The notes under the pieces were generated by a model, which was given only the letters and a program-made list of their open reading frames with translations, had not been told where the DNA came from and searched no databases. Below are positions 16,791-25,097 of a stretch of 64,000 nt of DNA, one piece after another. The stretch is from assembly GCA_050943475.1 (NCBI GenBank), contig JBMNPF010000007.1:78554-142553 (forward strand), written 5' to 3'. Every line of letters starts with the position of its first letter. The stretch's first letter is position 1. The translations under genes were made by a program, and so were the position numbers. This DNA comes from Metaruminococcus_A sp050943475. GTDB lineage: Bacteria; Bacillota; Clostridia; Oscillospirales; Ruminococcaceae.

Positions 16791-17654
16791 ATGAACCAGA
16801 AACAATCGCTGGTTGCGGCAATCCATGATCTTTCCGGTTTCGGCCGGTGCTCCCTTTCCGTCATCCTGCCCTGCCTTTCGGCAATGGGGATTCAGGTGTG
16901 TGCAGTGCCAACGGCGGTGCTGTCCTCCCATACCGGCGGGCTGGGGGAGGTGGAATTCCGCGATCTTACCGATTATATCTGCCCCGCGCTCGAACACTAC
17001 AAGCGGCTTGACCTTTCGTTTGACTGTGTTTACAGCGGCTTTTTGGGCTCGGTGGAGCAGATTGACCATTGCCTTGCCTTTCTTGCGGCTTACCCAGAGG
17101 CGTTTAAGGTGGTGGATCCGGTCATGGGCGACCACGGCAAGGCCTACCGCACCTGCACCGGCGAAATCCGCGCACGCATGGCGGAGCTTGTTTCCAAAGC
17201 GGATTTGATTACCCCCAACACCACCGAAGCATCTATGCTTTTGGGCGAACCCTTTCCCACTGCTCCCATGACGCAGGGAATGGCGAAATCCTGGCTGCTG
17301 CGCCTGTGTAAGCTGGGGCCGAAGTATGTGCTGATCACCGGCGCCGAAATGGCGGACGGCGAGATTGCGAACATCGGCTATGACAGTGAGCGCAGTGCGT
17401 TCTGGCGTGTGGACTGTGATTACGTTCCCGCAAGCTATCCCGGCACTGGCGACATTTACGCCAGCGTCATTGTCGGCTCGCTCCTTTCCGGAGACAGCCT
17501 GCCGATTGCGATGGAACGCGCCACCCGCTTTCTGGAGCTTGTCATCAAGACGACTTTCAGCTATGGGACCGACACACGGTATGGGGTAATGCTCGAACGC
17601 AATCTTGCTTGGCTGACCCAGCTTCATTCGCTGAAGGGGTATCATTTAATGTAG
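16791..17654 (+). CDS. Pyridoxamine/pyridoxal kinase
   Basis: This ribokinase-fold kinase of 287 residues phosphorylates vitamin B6 vitamers in the salvage route to PLP. Diagnostic features are the N-terminal HDLSGFGRCSL, the PTAVLSSHTGG loop, DPVMGDHGK, TPNTTEA and the catalytic PGTGDIYAS motif with its general-base Asp. It belongs to the PdxY/PdxK group. A GGAGG site precedes the ATG. The next gene, 13 bases downstream, is an ECF S component, which suggests a B6 uptake-and-trapping operon. Confidence 0.9.
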   Translation: MNQKQSLVAAIHDLSGFGRCSLSVILPCLSAMGIQVCAVPTAVLSSHTGGLGEVEFRDLTDYICPALEHYKRLDLSFDCVYSGFLGSVEQIDHCLAFLAAYPEAFKVVDPVMGDHGKAYRTCTGEIRARMAELVSKADLITPNTTEASMLLGEPFPTAPMTQGMAKSWLLRLCKLGPKYVLITGAEMADGEIANIGYDSERSAFWRVDCDYVPASYPGTGDIYASVIVGSLLSGDSLPIAMERATRFLELVIKTTFSYGTDTRYGVMLERNLAWLTQLHSLKGYHLM

Positions 17655-17667
17655 GAGAGGATTCCCA

Positions 17668-18246
17668 GTGAACAGTTCCAAGAAATTTACCCTGTACGAC
17701 ATTGTTGTTGTCGGCGTCATGGCCGCAATCGTTTTTGCGCTGACCTATTTTATCCGTATTGAAATTCCAACCCCGGCAGGACCCACCAACCTGAAGCTCG
17801 CAAATGCCTTTATCCTGCTGGCGGGCATGTTGTTCGGCGGCCTGCGCGGCGGCCTTGCGGGCGGTATTGGTTCCATGATTTTTGACCTTATTAACCCGGC
17901 GTATATTACGTCTGCACCGTTTACCCTCATTTTCTTCTTTATGATGGGCTTTGTCTGCGGCGTTGTTTCCGGCATCGGCGAGAAAAAAGGAAACCAGCCG
18001 CTTTGGAATGTCATTGGCGGCATTGCGGGTGCCGCAACCTATTTTGTGCTCCACATCGGCAAGAGCATTATTGAACTGGTGCTTGCTGGAAGCGACTTTG
18101 GCGCGGCGCTTGTAGCCTGCTCCACCAAAATGGTGACATCCGGCATTAATATCGTTACCGGCGTTGTCATTGCCGCCCTGCTGGCACCAGTACTTAAAAT
18201 GGCGGTTGTCCGCACCGGCGTCTACCAGAAAATGGCGCATAAATAA
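17668..18246 (+). CDS. ECF transporter substrate-binding (S) component, probably for vitamin B6
   Basis: This 192-residue integral membrane protein has about six hydrophobic segments and a short basic N-terminus before the first helix (LYDIVVVGVMAAIVFALTY). It includes the Gly/Arg-rich loop GMLFGGLRGGLAGGIGSM typical of the ECF S-component superfamily. S components capture a vitamin and dock to a shared EcfA-A'-T energising module, which is not encoded here. The vitamin B6 assignment (PdxU-type) rests only on the operon with the B6 kinase and is inference. A strong terminator follows. Confidence 0.8.
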   Translation: MNSSKKFTLYDIVVVGVMAAIVFALTYFIRIEIPTPAGPTNLKLANAFILLAGMLFGGLRGGLAGGIGSMIFDLINPAYITSAPFTLIFFFMMGFVCGVVSGIGEKKGNQPLWNVIGGIAGAATYFVLHIGKSIIELVLAGSDFGAALVACSTKMVTSGINIVTGVVIAALLAPVLKMAVVRTGVYQKMAHK

Positions 18247-18256
18247 AAAGTGGTTT

Positions 18257-18293
18257 AAAAAACCGCCGCAGATGATTCTGCGGCGGTTTTTGT
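18257..18293 (+). terminator. Terminator after the ECF S component
   Basis: A GC-rich perfect stem (about 18257-18271 with 18278-18291) is flanked by A-run and T-run. It overlaps the 3' end of the convergent HAD-kinase gene and may act on both strands. Confidence 0.85.
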
Positions 18294-19531
18294 TATTTGA
18301 ACATTAAAACAGGATGAAGAAAATCATTGTTTTGCAAGACAGCGTCGGCCTGTTCCACGGGTTTCCATTCGGCAATGTATTTTTGCTGGACGGGGATATA
18401 CTTCCGCTTGTACTTTTCTAAAAAAGAAGAACCGTATTTCGGCAGGTCCCGGATGGCCGCCCGTCTCAGGACCTCATCAAAACCAATTTCCAGAAAAATG
18501 CGATAATCCAGATGCTGGACGAGGGGCTCGCGGAACAATAGGACGCCTTCCAGCAAAACGATGGTACCGTTGTCAATTTGGTAGTGCCGCTCGTTTTCGT
18601 AACGGTCGGTCTCCAGATTCAGGCAGCGAACGGTTTTGTGAAGGAATCCGTCCCGTTTCAGCGGGATAATCACTTCTTCCAGCAATCGTGGGATATTGAA
18701 TGCATGCTGGTAATATGCGTCGATTTCATCATCACCGGCCGTCCGGATATGGGACGGGTTGTGGTAATCGTCCAGATGGAGTACCAGGCAGGAAACACCC
18801 TTTGCGGACAAATACCGGGCAAAATTTGCGGCGAATGTTGTCTTGCCGGAGGTGTCCACACCGTTGATGCCTACAACCCGGGCGTTCTTGTTCCGTATGC
18901 CCTCCCATAACCGCTGGTAAAGTTGGCACAGGGAAATTTGACATTCCATTTCTTCCACATCGCTGGCGGTAAAGGTGGCAAGGGAAGCCTCCTGACCGCC
19001 ATAACCATAGACTGCTGCGACCGACGGGATGCGGTTTTCTGCAGCCGCCTTAAAGTCCGAGACGGTGTCGCCGATTACGACACAACTACTGCCATACCGC
19101 TCCGCCATTTTTTGAACCGCCGCCGTTTTGGACGGGAAGTGTCTCGCACTCATGAGACAATCGAAATAAGGGCGTATCCCCGTTTTATCGAGCACAAGCC
19201 GGATATATTCCGTGCTACCGTTTGAACAGATGCACAGCCGGTGTCCCTGCCGGCGCAGCCTTCCCAGAAGCTGCGGAATGCCGGGGTAAAGCCCATCAGC
19301 TTGTATGGCGCCGTGTTCCAGCTCCCGTAAACGCTGTTTGAACTCCTTGTGCCCGGTTAAATGGGGGAAAAGATATGAAATAATGGCGTCTGACGTTTTG
19401 CCAATCTGCTGTAGGACTGTTGATTCCGGTGGAACAGGCTGCTCAAATTCTTTTGCCGTCTGTTTCAGAGCGGCATAAAAGGATGTTCCGGTTTGGTACA
19501 GAGTTCCATCTAGGTCAAAAATAAGCGTCAA
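18293..19531 (-). CDS. Fusion of HAD phosphatase and uridine kinase-like domains
   Basis: This 412-residue two-domain protein starts with a HAD hydrolase (1-205): FDLDGTLY with the nucleophile Asp, CSNGSTEYI, FPSKTAAVQKM with the motif III Lys, and VVIGDTVSDFKAA. The second half (about 215-412) is a P-loop kinase like uridine kinase: GINGVDTSGKTTFAAN (Walker A), LHLDDYHNPS, and a TIVLLEGVLLF Walker-B-like strand. The pair could couple phosphorylation and dephosphorylation of a nucleoside or sugar; the actual substrate is unknown. The start is TTG at 19531 with AAGGAGGG seven bases upstream. Confidence 0.85.
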   Translation of the reverse strand: MTLIFDLDGTLYQTGTSFYAALKQTAKEFEQPVPPESTVLQQIGKTSDAIISYLFPHLTGHKEFKQRLRELEHGAIQADGLYPGIPQLLGRLRRQGHRLCICSNGSTEYIRLVLDKTGIRPYFDCLMSARHFPSKTAAVQKMAERYGSSCVVIGDTVSDFKAAAENRIPSVAAVYGYGGQEASLATFTASDVEEMECQISLCQLYQRLWEGIRNKNARVVGINGVDTSGKTTFAANFARYLSAKGVSCLVLHLDDYHNPSHIRTAGDDEIDAYYQHAFNIPRLLEEVIIPLKRDGFLHKTVRCLNLETDRYENERHYQIDNGTIVLLEGVLLFREPLVQHLDYRIFLEIGFDEVLRRAAIRDLPKYGSSFLEKYKRKYIPVQQKYIAEWKPVEQADAVLQNNDFLHPVLMFK

Positions 19532-19574
19532 AGCTGTCCCTCCTTTTTTGGCGTTTTGTTCTTATGATACCACG

Positions 19575-19593
19575 TGCAGGCCGCAGGCCTGCA
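19575..19593. repeat. 8-bp perfect hairpin upstream of the HAD-kinase gene
   Basis: TGCAGGCC (19575-19582) and GGCCTGCA (19586-19593) flank a 3-base loop. It lies between the HAD-kinase start and the dispersed repeat. Confidence 0.5.
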
Positions 19594-19634
19594 TCGTAAA
19601 CGAAAAACGCTTTCCATTCTTCGTAAGTGATACG

Positions 19635-19748
19635 ATGTTCTCGTCGCGGCCAAAATCTTTGATTTTGGACACCGCAGAAATTATTATACCATGAACGGCG
19701 CGCAAGCGTCCACAACAAGACCGTGCATAGGCATGGCTTTTTGTATGG
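19635..19748 (+). repeat. Dispersed modular repeat, copy 1 (modules A-B)
   Basis: Module A (19635-19691) matches the reverse complement of 39107-39163 at 53 of 57 positions. Module B (about 19681-19748) matches the reverse complement of 39168-39234 at roughly 80 percent. Module A contains the palindrome CAAAATC-TTT-GATTTTG, and module B can form an imperfect hairpin. No transposase or long reading frame is associated, so it resembles a MITE or a BOX/ERIC-like element. Confidence 0.75.
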
Positions 19749-19987
19749 TGCAGTGTCCACTCAGCCGTCCGGAATCCTGCTTTAGCGTGCGACATGAGAA
19801 TATTATACGATGGAATGTTATAATCGGCGAAGCATTGTCTTGAGGGGGAGGTTCATCTGCAATCCTTTGTCTGGCCACTTGGAAAATCAAGTACGGATAA
19901 AACGTAGGAATATCGCCTGGTAAAGCAATCCCCGGAAAACAAGATCCGGTCTTTTGAAAGCGGACGAATGGAATCCTGCGCCGTTCC

Positions 19988-20016
19988 TTGTATTTTTGTC
20001 CGAAATATGGTTTAAT
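19988..20016 (+). promoter_or_regulatory. Probable promoter of the amidohydrolase operon
   Basis: TTGTAT (19988-19993) and TTTAAT (20011-20016) are spaced by 17 bases, about 37 bases before the start codon. Apart from the repeat and the hairpin, the 520-base gap 19532-20052 shows nothing else I can name. Confidence 0.45.
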
Positions 20017-20052
20017 GGAGGTAACAAACCATCGGAAAAAGGGAAATGAACA

Positions 20053-21213
20053 ATGGATATTATCAATGCAAAAATTATGACCATGGAAGAGGTCGATTAT
20101 GAAAACGGGTATGTCACCGTGCGGGATGGCGTAATTGCTTCGGTCGGCGATATGGCCGGTTATACGCCGTCCGGCGGGGAAGCGGTTGACGCCGCCGGGG
20201 CGCTGCTGCTGCCTGGATTCATCGACGCGCACAGCCATCTCGGTATGTGGGAGGATTCCCTCGGCTTTGAGGGGGATGACGGCAACGAAGACACCGAGCC
20301 GGTCACGCCGCAGCTTCGTGCAATCGACGCGGTCAACCCAATGGACAAGTGCTTCCGGGAGGCGGCTGCGGCAGGTGTCACCACGGTGCTCACCGGGCCG
20401 GGGAGCGCTAATCCCATTGCGGGAAGCTGGTGCGCCGTCAAGACCTGCGGCCGCCGTATCGACGACATGATTCTCGACCCGGCCATCGGCATGAAATTTG
20501 CGCTTGGGGAGAACCCGAAAAGCGTCTACCACGGCAAAAACCAGACGCCGGTCACCCGGATGGCAACCGCCGCCCTTATCCGTGAACAGCTCACCAAGGC
20601 GCAGCGTTACCTTAACGACAAGCGGCTTGCCGAGCAGAATAGCGAGGATTATGACGAGCCGGAGTTTGATATGAAGTGCGAGGCGCTCATCCCGGTGCTG
20701 AGCCGTGAGATGAAAGCCATTTTCCACGCCCACCGCGCGGACGATATTTTTACCGCGCTGCGGATTACCAGAGAGTTTAACCTCGATACAGTGCTCATCC
20801 ACTGCACCGAGGGCTATCAGATTGCCGACCTGCTCAAGGAAGAGGGGGCAAAGGTGGTGACCGGGCCGTTCCTGTGCGACCGTTCCAAACCGGAGCTCTC
20901 CGGGCTTGACCCCAAAAATCCCGCGCTTTTGTGGGAGGCAGGGGTGGAAATCGCCATCTGCACCGACCATCCGGTCACGCCGATCCAGTATCTGCCGCTT
21001 TGCGCGGCGATTGCGGCGGCAGAAGGGCTGTCCTACCGCAATGCGATTGCGGCCATCACCAGCGTTCCAGCAAAGCTGTTTGGTTTGGAGGACCGCGTTG
21101 GCTCCATCAAGGCGGGTAAGCAGGCGGATTTGGCGCTGTACCAGAGCGATCCGCTCGGCGTCTGTGCCCGCCCTACCATGGTTTGGATGAACGGAAAGAA
21201 GGTTGTAGGATGA
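20053..21213 (+). CDS. Metal-dependent amidohydrolase
   Basis: This 386-residue protein belongs to the amidohydrolase superfamily and is close to imidazolonepropionase-like enzymes. The first metal-binding pair is in LLLPGFIDAHSHLG. Further metal or catalytic residues sit in HAHRADDI, VLIHCTEGYQIA and ICTDHPVT. The C-terminal KAGKQADLALY closes the composite beta domain. It hydrolyses some cyclic amide or amine substrate that cannot be named from sequence. Its stop overlaps the ATG of the fumarase alpha gene (ATGA), so the two are translationally coupled. Confidence 0.87.
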   Translation: MDIINAKIMTMEEVDYENGYVTVRDGVIASVGDMAGYTPSGGEAVDAAGALLLPGFIDAHSHLGMWEDSLGFEGDDGNEDTEPVTPQLRAIDAVNPMDKCFREAAAAGVTTVLTGPGSANPIAGSWCAVKTCGRRIDDMILDPAIGMKFALGENPKSVYHGKNQTPVTRMATAALIREQLTKAQRYLNDKRLAEQNSEDYDEPEFDMKCEALIPVLSREMKAIFHAHRADDIFTALRITREFNLDTVLIHCTEGYQIADLLKEEGAKVVTGPFLCDRSKPELSGLDPKNPALLWEAGVEIAICTDHPVTPIQYLPLCAAIAAAEGLSYRNAIAAITSVPAKLFGLEDRVGSIKAGKQADLALYQSDPLGVCARPTMVWMNGKKVVG

Positions 21214-22052
21214 GAGAGCTTGATACGGCGCTGATTGCGCGGGAGGTCCGCCGTCTTTGCATCGAGGCGAACAAGGTGCTGCCGTGCAGTCTTGCAGACA
21301 CCATTTCAGCGTTTCAGAAAAGCGAGCGCAACCCGCTTGCCAAGGAAATTTTGGGGGATTTGGAGCGTAATCTGGATGCCGCCAAAGAACTGGATATCCC
21401 CATTTGTCAGGACACCGGTATGGCGGTTTGCTTCATCGAGGTCGGGCAGGAGGTTCATCTCACCGGGGAACCCTTTGAGGATGCGGTCAACCGCGGTGTC
21501 CGCGAGGGATATCTGGACGGCCTACTGCGCTGCTCCATTGTAGAAGACCCTCTGCGCCGGGTCAATACCGGCGATAACACCCCGGCGGTCATCCACACCC
21601 GCATTGTGCCGGGGGATAAGGTGCACATTCTGGTGGCGCCAAAGGGCTTTGGCAGTGAGAACATGAGCAAAAGCAGGATGTTCACCCCCTCTGCCACGCC
21701 GGAGGATATTGTCGATTACGTGGTGGACTGCGCCCGTGTTGCCGGGAGCAATCCCTGCCCGCCGATGGTGGTCGGCGTTGGCATCGGCGGCGATTTTGAG
21801 TACTGCGCCACCCTCTCTAAAAAGGCGCTCTGCCGGGATACCGCACTTCGTAACCCCGATCCGTTCTATGCGGATCTGGAAGCCAAGATGCTTGCGGGTA
21901 TCAATGCGCTGGATATTGGCCCGCAGGGCTTCGGCGGGGATACAACCGTCCTCGCCGTCAACATTGAGCAGTATCCCACCCACATCGCCGGGCTTCCGGT
22001 GGCGGTCAACATCGGCTGCCATGTAACTCGGCACGCAGAGGCGGTGCTGTAG
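21210..22052 (+). CDS. Fumarate hydratase class I, alpha subunit
   Basis: This 280-residue protein matches the N-terminal (alpha, TtdA/FumA-type) half of class I fumarase or tartrate dehydratase. That half carries the oxygen-sensitive [4Fe-4S] cluster and hydrates fumarate to malate. Cysteines lie in CQDTGMAVCF and NPCPPMVVGVGIGG, with the family segments RVNTGDNTPAVIHT and GPQGFGGDTTVLAVN. The beta subunit needed for activity is not adjacent; a methyltransferase gene follows 200 bases later. The ATG at 21210 overlaps the amidohydrolase stop. The beta gene may be elsewhere on the chromosome. Confidence 0.9.
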   Translation: MRELDTALIAREVRRLCIEANKVLPCSLADTISAFQKSERNPLAKEILGDLERNLDAAKELDIPICQDTGMAVCFIEVGQEVHLTGEPFEDAVNRGVREGYLDGLLRCSIVEDPLRRVNTGDNTPAVIHTRIVPGDKVHILVAPKGFGSENMSKSRMFTPSATPEDIVDYVVDCARVAGSNPCPPMVVGVGIGGDFEYCATLSKKALCRDTALRNPDPFYADLEAKMLAGINALDIGPQGFGGDTTVLAVNIEQYPTHIAGLPVAVNIGCHVTRHAEAVL

Positions 22053-22250
22053 CGGCCGCACGCTGTTTGGCGGCTGTGTCGCCGCTGTTCTGAACAGGTG
22101 TGGCCGAAGGGCAGCGGCTGCAAAACATTGCCTTCCGGCGGGTTGTGTGCAGAAGCGCAGGATTGCGCCTGAATCAGCGAACGGCCTGCCGTCTGGTGGG
22201 GATCCATTCCCGCAGACGGTTGGAACCGAATTATTAGAAAGAAGAATGAA

Positions 22251-23357
22251 ATGAAACTGACTTATATTTGTCCCTGCCATTTTGGCCTTGAGAGCGTCCT
22301 TTCCGGGGAAATTAAACGGATGGGCGGTGAAGCAATTTCCGTGACCGACGGCAAGGTTGCCTTTGAGGGCGGAGAGGAGCTGCTCGCGCGGGCAAACCTC
22401 ACCCTCCGCACTGCCGAGCGGGTGCTCATCCAGCTCGGCGAGTTCCCGGCCCGCACCTTTGACGAGCTGTTTGAAGGCACCAAGGCGTTGGGTTTTGAGG
22501 ACTTCATCGGTGCTGCGGACGCCTTTCCGGTCAAGGGCTACTCCCTCAACTCCCAGCTCAAAAGCGTGCCGGACTGCCAGAGCATCGTCAAAAAAGCGGC
22601 GGTGGAGGCGCTTAAGCGCGCCTACGGTGTGTCCTGGTTCGAGGAAACCGGCCCGACCCATCAAATCCGCTTTTCAATTTTTAAGGACATCGCTACCATT
22701 ATGCTGGATACCTCTGGCGTTCCGCTGCACAAGCGCGGCTACCGCCAGCAGTCAAATGAAGCGCCCATTAAGGAAACCCTTGCCGCCGGTATGCTGGACC
22801 TTGCGCGCATCTACCCGGACACCTGCTTCTGCGACCCGTTCTGCGGTTCCGGTACCTTTGTCATTGAGGCAACGACCAAGGCGCTTAACATCGCGCCGGG
22901 GCTTAAGCGCACCTTTGCGGTGGAAAAGTGGGGTTTTCTGAGACCGTCGGTCTTTGAGCAGGAGCGTGCCCGCGCTTTTGATCTCATCCGCCGGGATGCT
23001 TCCTTTGAAGCGTTCGGCATGGACGCCGACGAGCAGGCGGTAGAGCTTACCCGCGCCAATGCCAAAAAGGCGGGGATTTCTGCCCGTATCCGCCTGAAAT
23101 GCGCCCCTATTGCGGAATTTACCCCGCCGGGTGAGCGCATCGTTGTGGTTACAAACCCGCCCTATGGCGAGCGGATGCTGGAAATCAAGCAGGCGCAGGC
23201 CATCTACCGCAGCATGGGCGAGCGGTTTATTGGGGACGGGCGTTACTATATCATCTCCCCGGATGAAGAATTTGAACGCTATTTCGGGCGGAAGGCGGTT
23301 AAGCGCCGCAAGCTCTACAACGGCATGCTCCGCTGCCAGTACTATATGTACTATTAA
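22251..23357 (+). CDS. THUMP-domain class I SAM-dependent RNA methyltransferase (RlmL/YpsC type)
   Basis: This 368-residue protein has an N-terminal THUMP domain (about 40-160) and a C-terminal Rossmann methyltransferase. Motif I is DPFCGSGTFVIEA, and the amino-methyltransferase motif IV is NPPYGERM. The family, YpsC in Bacillus and the N-terminal part of RlmL in E. coli, makes m2G in 23S rRNA. An ATG at 22251 follows AGAAAGAAG. The 200 bases upstream hold no gene. It is probably transcribed separately from the fumarase unit. Confidence 0.9.
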   Translation: MKLTYICPCHFGLESVLSGEIKRMGGEAISVTDGKVAFEGGEELLARANLTLRTAERVLIQLGEFPARTFDELFEGTKALGFEDFIGAADAFPVKGYSLNSQLKSVPDCQSIVKKAAVEALKRAYGVSWFEETGPTHQIRFSIFKDIATIMLDTSGVPLHKRGYRQQSNEAPIKETLAAGMLDLARIYPDTCFCDPFCGSGTFVIEATTKALNIAPGLKRTFAVEKWGFLRPSVFEQERARAFDLIRRDASFEAFGMDADEQAVELTRANAKKAGISARIRLKCAPIAEFTPPGERIVVVTNPPYGERMLEIKQAQAIYRSMGERFIGDGRYYIISPDEEFERYFGRKAVKRRKLYNGMLRCQYYMYY

Positions 23358-23387
23358 CCGTTGGATTCGAGTTCGTTTCGGGAAATG

Positions 23388-23416
23388 TTGACAATTTGTG
23401 ACGAATGTGTTATTAT
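23388..23416 (+). promoter_or_regulatory. Promoter of the TPP riboswitch/thiT unit
   Basis: A perfect TTGACA (23388-23393) and TATTAT (23411-23416) are spaced by 17 bases. Transcription would begin just at the riboswitch. Confidence 0.75.
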
Positions 23417-23421
23417 TTTAA

Positions 23422-23525
23422 CGTAATCGGGGGCGCTGCATGAAATTGCGGCTGAGAGATGGCATAAAATCGGCCTGAGTCCCTTTGACCTGATATGGAT
23501 AATGCCATCGTAGGAAAGATTTACG
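23422..23525 (+). promoter_or_regulatory. TPP riboswitch (THI element)
   Basis: The conserved cores are present in order: the first GGGG/GCTGAGA segment (23429-23457), then CCCTTTGACCTGAT (23481-23494), GGATAATGCCA (23497-23507) and CGTAGGAAAG. The closing P1 stem pairs CGTAATC (23422-23428) with GATTTACG (23518-23525). The 3' strand of P1 can instead pair with 23536-23544, which may form the switch. Thiamine pyrophosphate binding should lower thiT expression. Confidence 0.93.
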
Positions 23526-23552
23526 TTTCACAATTCGTAAAATCAATCTGTG

Positions 23553-23580
23553 ACCGCATGGCTTGCCATGCGGTTTTTTC
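23553..23580 (+). terminator. Terminator in the TPP riboswitch expression platform
   Basis: A 10-bp perfect stem (23553-23562 with 23565-23574) with a short loop is followed by six T. It lies between the aptamer and thiT. Confidence 0.85.
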
Positions 23581-23623
23581 GTTGGTGTGTCCTGACTTTT
23601 TTAAAAAGAAAGGAAAATGCACA

Positions 23624-24271
23624 ATGAATCCGAAAACCCGCAGACTCACAGAAAGCGCGCTTCTCATCGCACTTGGCACCGTGCTCGCGCTGCTCACCAA
23701 CTATCTCCCGTTTCTGAACCTCCCGTACGGTGGTTCCATCACCATTTTTTCAATGGTGCCGCTCATCATCCTGGCTTTCCGCTACGGCATCCGCTGGGGC
23801 TTTTTCTCCGGCATTGTCTTTGGCGTACTGCAAATGGCCATTGGCGCCACGACTGGTGTTTTTGCCGGCGCGGAGCTTTATGTCGTCGTCTTTTCCATCC
23901 TGCTGGATTACCTTGTTGCCTATGCGGTGATTGGCCTTGCGCCGATGTTTAAAAACCGCATCTCCAATCCTTTCCTTGCGGTTGGCGCTGGCACCTTTAT
24001 GGCTTGTCTGCTCCGCTATGTCGTCCATGTTCTTTCGGGCGCCATTCTCTTTGGTTCCTATGCGGAATGGTATTTTACCGAAGGCGGTTTCCCCACCGAC
24101 ATGGGTGCGTCTATTCTCGGTTCCTTCTCTGGCACGGCGTTGTCCTGGGTGTACTCGGTTATCTACAACGCCATGTATATGGTGCCGGAAACCATCATCA
24201 CCGTTGTCGGTGCGATGCTCATTATGGCGGTTCCCGCTATCCGCGGCAAAGCGTTTGACAAAGCGGCATAA
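23624..24271 (+). CDS. thiT: Thiamine ECF transporter S component ThiT
   Basis: This 215-residue integral membrane protein has six hydrophobic segments. It starts with the family pattern RRLTESALLIALGTVLALL and contains the NLPYGGSITIFSMVPLIILAFRYG region characteristic of ThiT. ThiT binds thiamine with high affinity and uses the shared ECF module for uptake. The upstream TPP riboswitch confirms the ligand. The ATG at 23624 follows AGAAAGGA; a longer in-frame start would read through the riboswitch. A strong terminator follows. Confidence 0.95.
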   Translation: MNPKTRRLTESALLIALGTVLALLTNYLPFLNLPYGGSITIFSMVPLIILAFRYGIRWGFFSGIVFGVLQMAIGATTGVFAGAELYVVVFSILLDYLVAYAVIGLAPMFKNRISNPFLAVGAGTFMACLLRYVVHVLSGAILFGSYAEWYFTEGGFPTDMGASILGSFSGTALSWVYSVIYNAMYMVPETIITVVGAMLIMAVPAIRGKAFDKAA

Positions 24272-24285
24272 AACCGGAATATGCA

Positions 24286-24319
24286 ATAAAAAAGAAGCCC
24301 CTATGGGCTTCTTTTTTAT
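24286..24319. terminator. Bidirectional terminator between thiT and the Vat-like gene
   Basis: A 13-bp perfect stem (24288-24300 with 24305-24317) has a CTAT loop and flanking A6 and T6 runs. It overlaps the last codons of the Vat-like gene. Confidence 0.88.
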
Positions 24320-24972
24320 TGGCGGGAAAGCGCATGCCGAACCTGTTCCAGGTCGTTGCTGCACAAGAGTGGTAAAAATTCGGCCAGCCGCTCCGGGGGT
24401 AAATCCCACCAGCGGAACGCAAGCAAAAGGTGAATGAGGTCATCGTCAAAACGCTTGCGGATTGGTTTTGCCGGATTCCCGCCGACGATGGTATAGGGTT
24501 CTACATCCCGCGCGACCACCGAACGTGCGGCGATAATGGCTCCGTCTCCAATGTGAACGCCCGGCAGAATCAGGCATTCCCGGCCGAACCATACGTCGTT
24601 CCCAACAACAGTGTCCCCTTTGCGGGGCAGCTGATCCATATGCGCCGGAACCCGCTCAGCCCAGGCACCGCCGAAAACGGCAAAGGGATAGGTGCTCACA
24701 CTGTCCATCCGGTGGTTGGCGCTGCCCATGAGGAATCGGGTGCCGGCTGCAATGGAACAGAATTTGCCAATGATGAGCCGGTCGCCGAAATCCGGCCAAT
24801 TAAACAGGACATTGTTCTGTTCAAAGGCGGTGGGGTCGCCGGCAGGATCATCATAGTAGGTGTAATCCCCAATCAGGAGATTGGGAGCTGTGACAACGTT
24901 TTTGATATAGCATGAGGTTTTATACTCGTTTGGGTAAATTGCATCCGGATTTGGGATGGGTTTTATCTGCAT
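24316..24972 (-). CDS. Vat/CatB-type xenobiotic acetyltransferase
   Basis: This 218-residue protein of the left-handed beta-helix (hexapeptide repeat) acyltransferase family aligns by eye with Vat streptogramin A acetyltransferases and CatB. Shared features are IGDYTYYDDP, IGKFCSIAAGTRF, the SANHRMD motif with the catalytic His, STYPFAVFG, GNDVWFGRECLILPGVHIGDGAIIAA and the late GGNPAKPIRKRF. Members acetylate streptogramin A or chloramphenicol, and some chromosomal homologues have unknown natural substrates. A GGAGG site precedes the ATG at 24972. A 110-base leader may encode a short peptide. Confidence 0.87.
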   Translation of the reverse strand: MQIKPIPNPDAIYPNEYKTSCYIKNVVTAPNLLIGDYTYYDDPAGDPTAFEQNNVLFNWPDFGDRLIIGKFCSIAAGTRFLMGSANHRMDSVSTYPFAVFGGAWAERVPAHMDQLPRKGDTVVGNDVWFGRECLILPGVHIGDGAIIAARSVVARDVEPYTIVGGNPAKPIRKRFDDDLIHLLLAFRWWDLPPERLAEFLPLLCSNDLEQVRHALSRQ

Positions 24973-24994
24973 GGTGTTTCCTCCTTTTATTGCA

Positions 24995-25054
24995 TCATCT
25001 CCTTTCGCAACATTCTGCGGCAGCGACTGCCCTCTTCAAACGGATTGCTTTCAT
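24995..25054 (-). CDS. Possible 19-residue leader peptide of the Vat-like gene
   Basis: An ATG at 25054 with GGGGG ten bases upstream opens a 19-codon frame. It begins MKAIRLKRAV, ends in CCERR and stops 22 bases before the Vat-like ATG. It lies fully inside the predicted leader. Short basic leader peptides with Arg-X-Lys/Arg motifs control several ribosome-antibiotic resistance genes by drug-dependent stalling. The leader contains small overlapping stems (for example GGCAG-TCG-CTGCC). Translation of this frame is inference. Confidence 0.4.
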   Translation of the reverse strand: MKAIRLKRAVAAAECCERR

Positions 25055-25088
25055 TTTGCTGTTTCCCCCATCAAGATGAATGAACTTT

Positions 25089-25097
25089 ATTATAGCA
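25089..25097 (-). promoter_or_regulatory. Extended -10 promoter of the Vat-like gene
   Basis: On the minus strand the sequence reads TGCTATAAT, an extended -10 element. The -35 position (25117-25112) is poor. The start would be near 25082. Confidence 0.5.

Noticed and set aside
19684..20970. 428-codon minus-strand frame opposite the amidohydrolase
   Set aside because: The plus-strand amidohydrolase has all catalytic motifs; the mirror frame has none and runs across the dispersed repeat.
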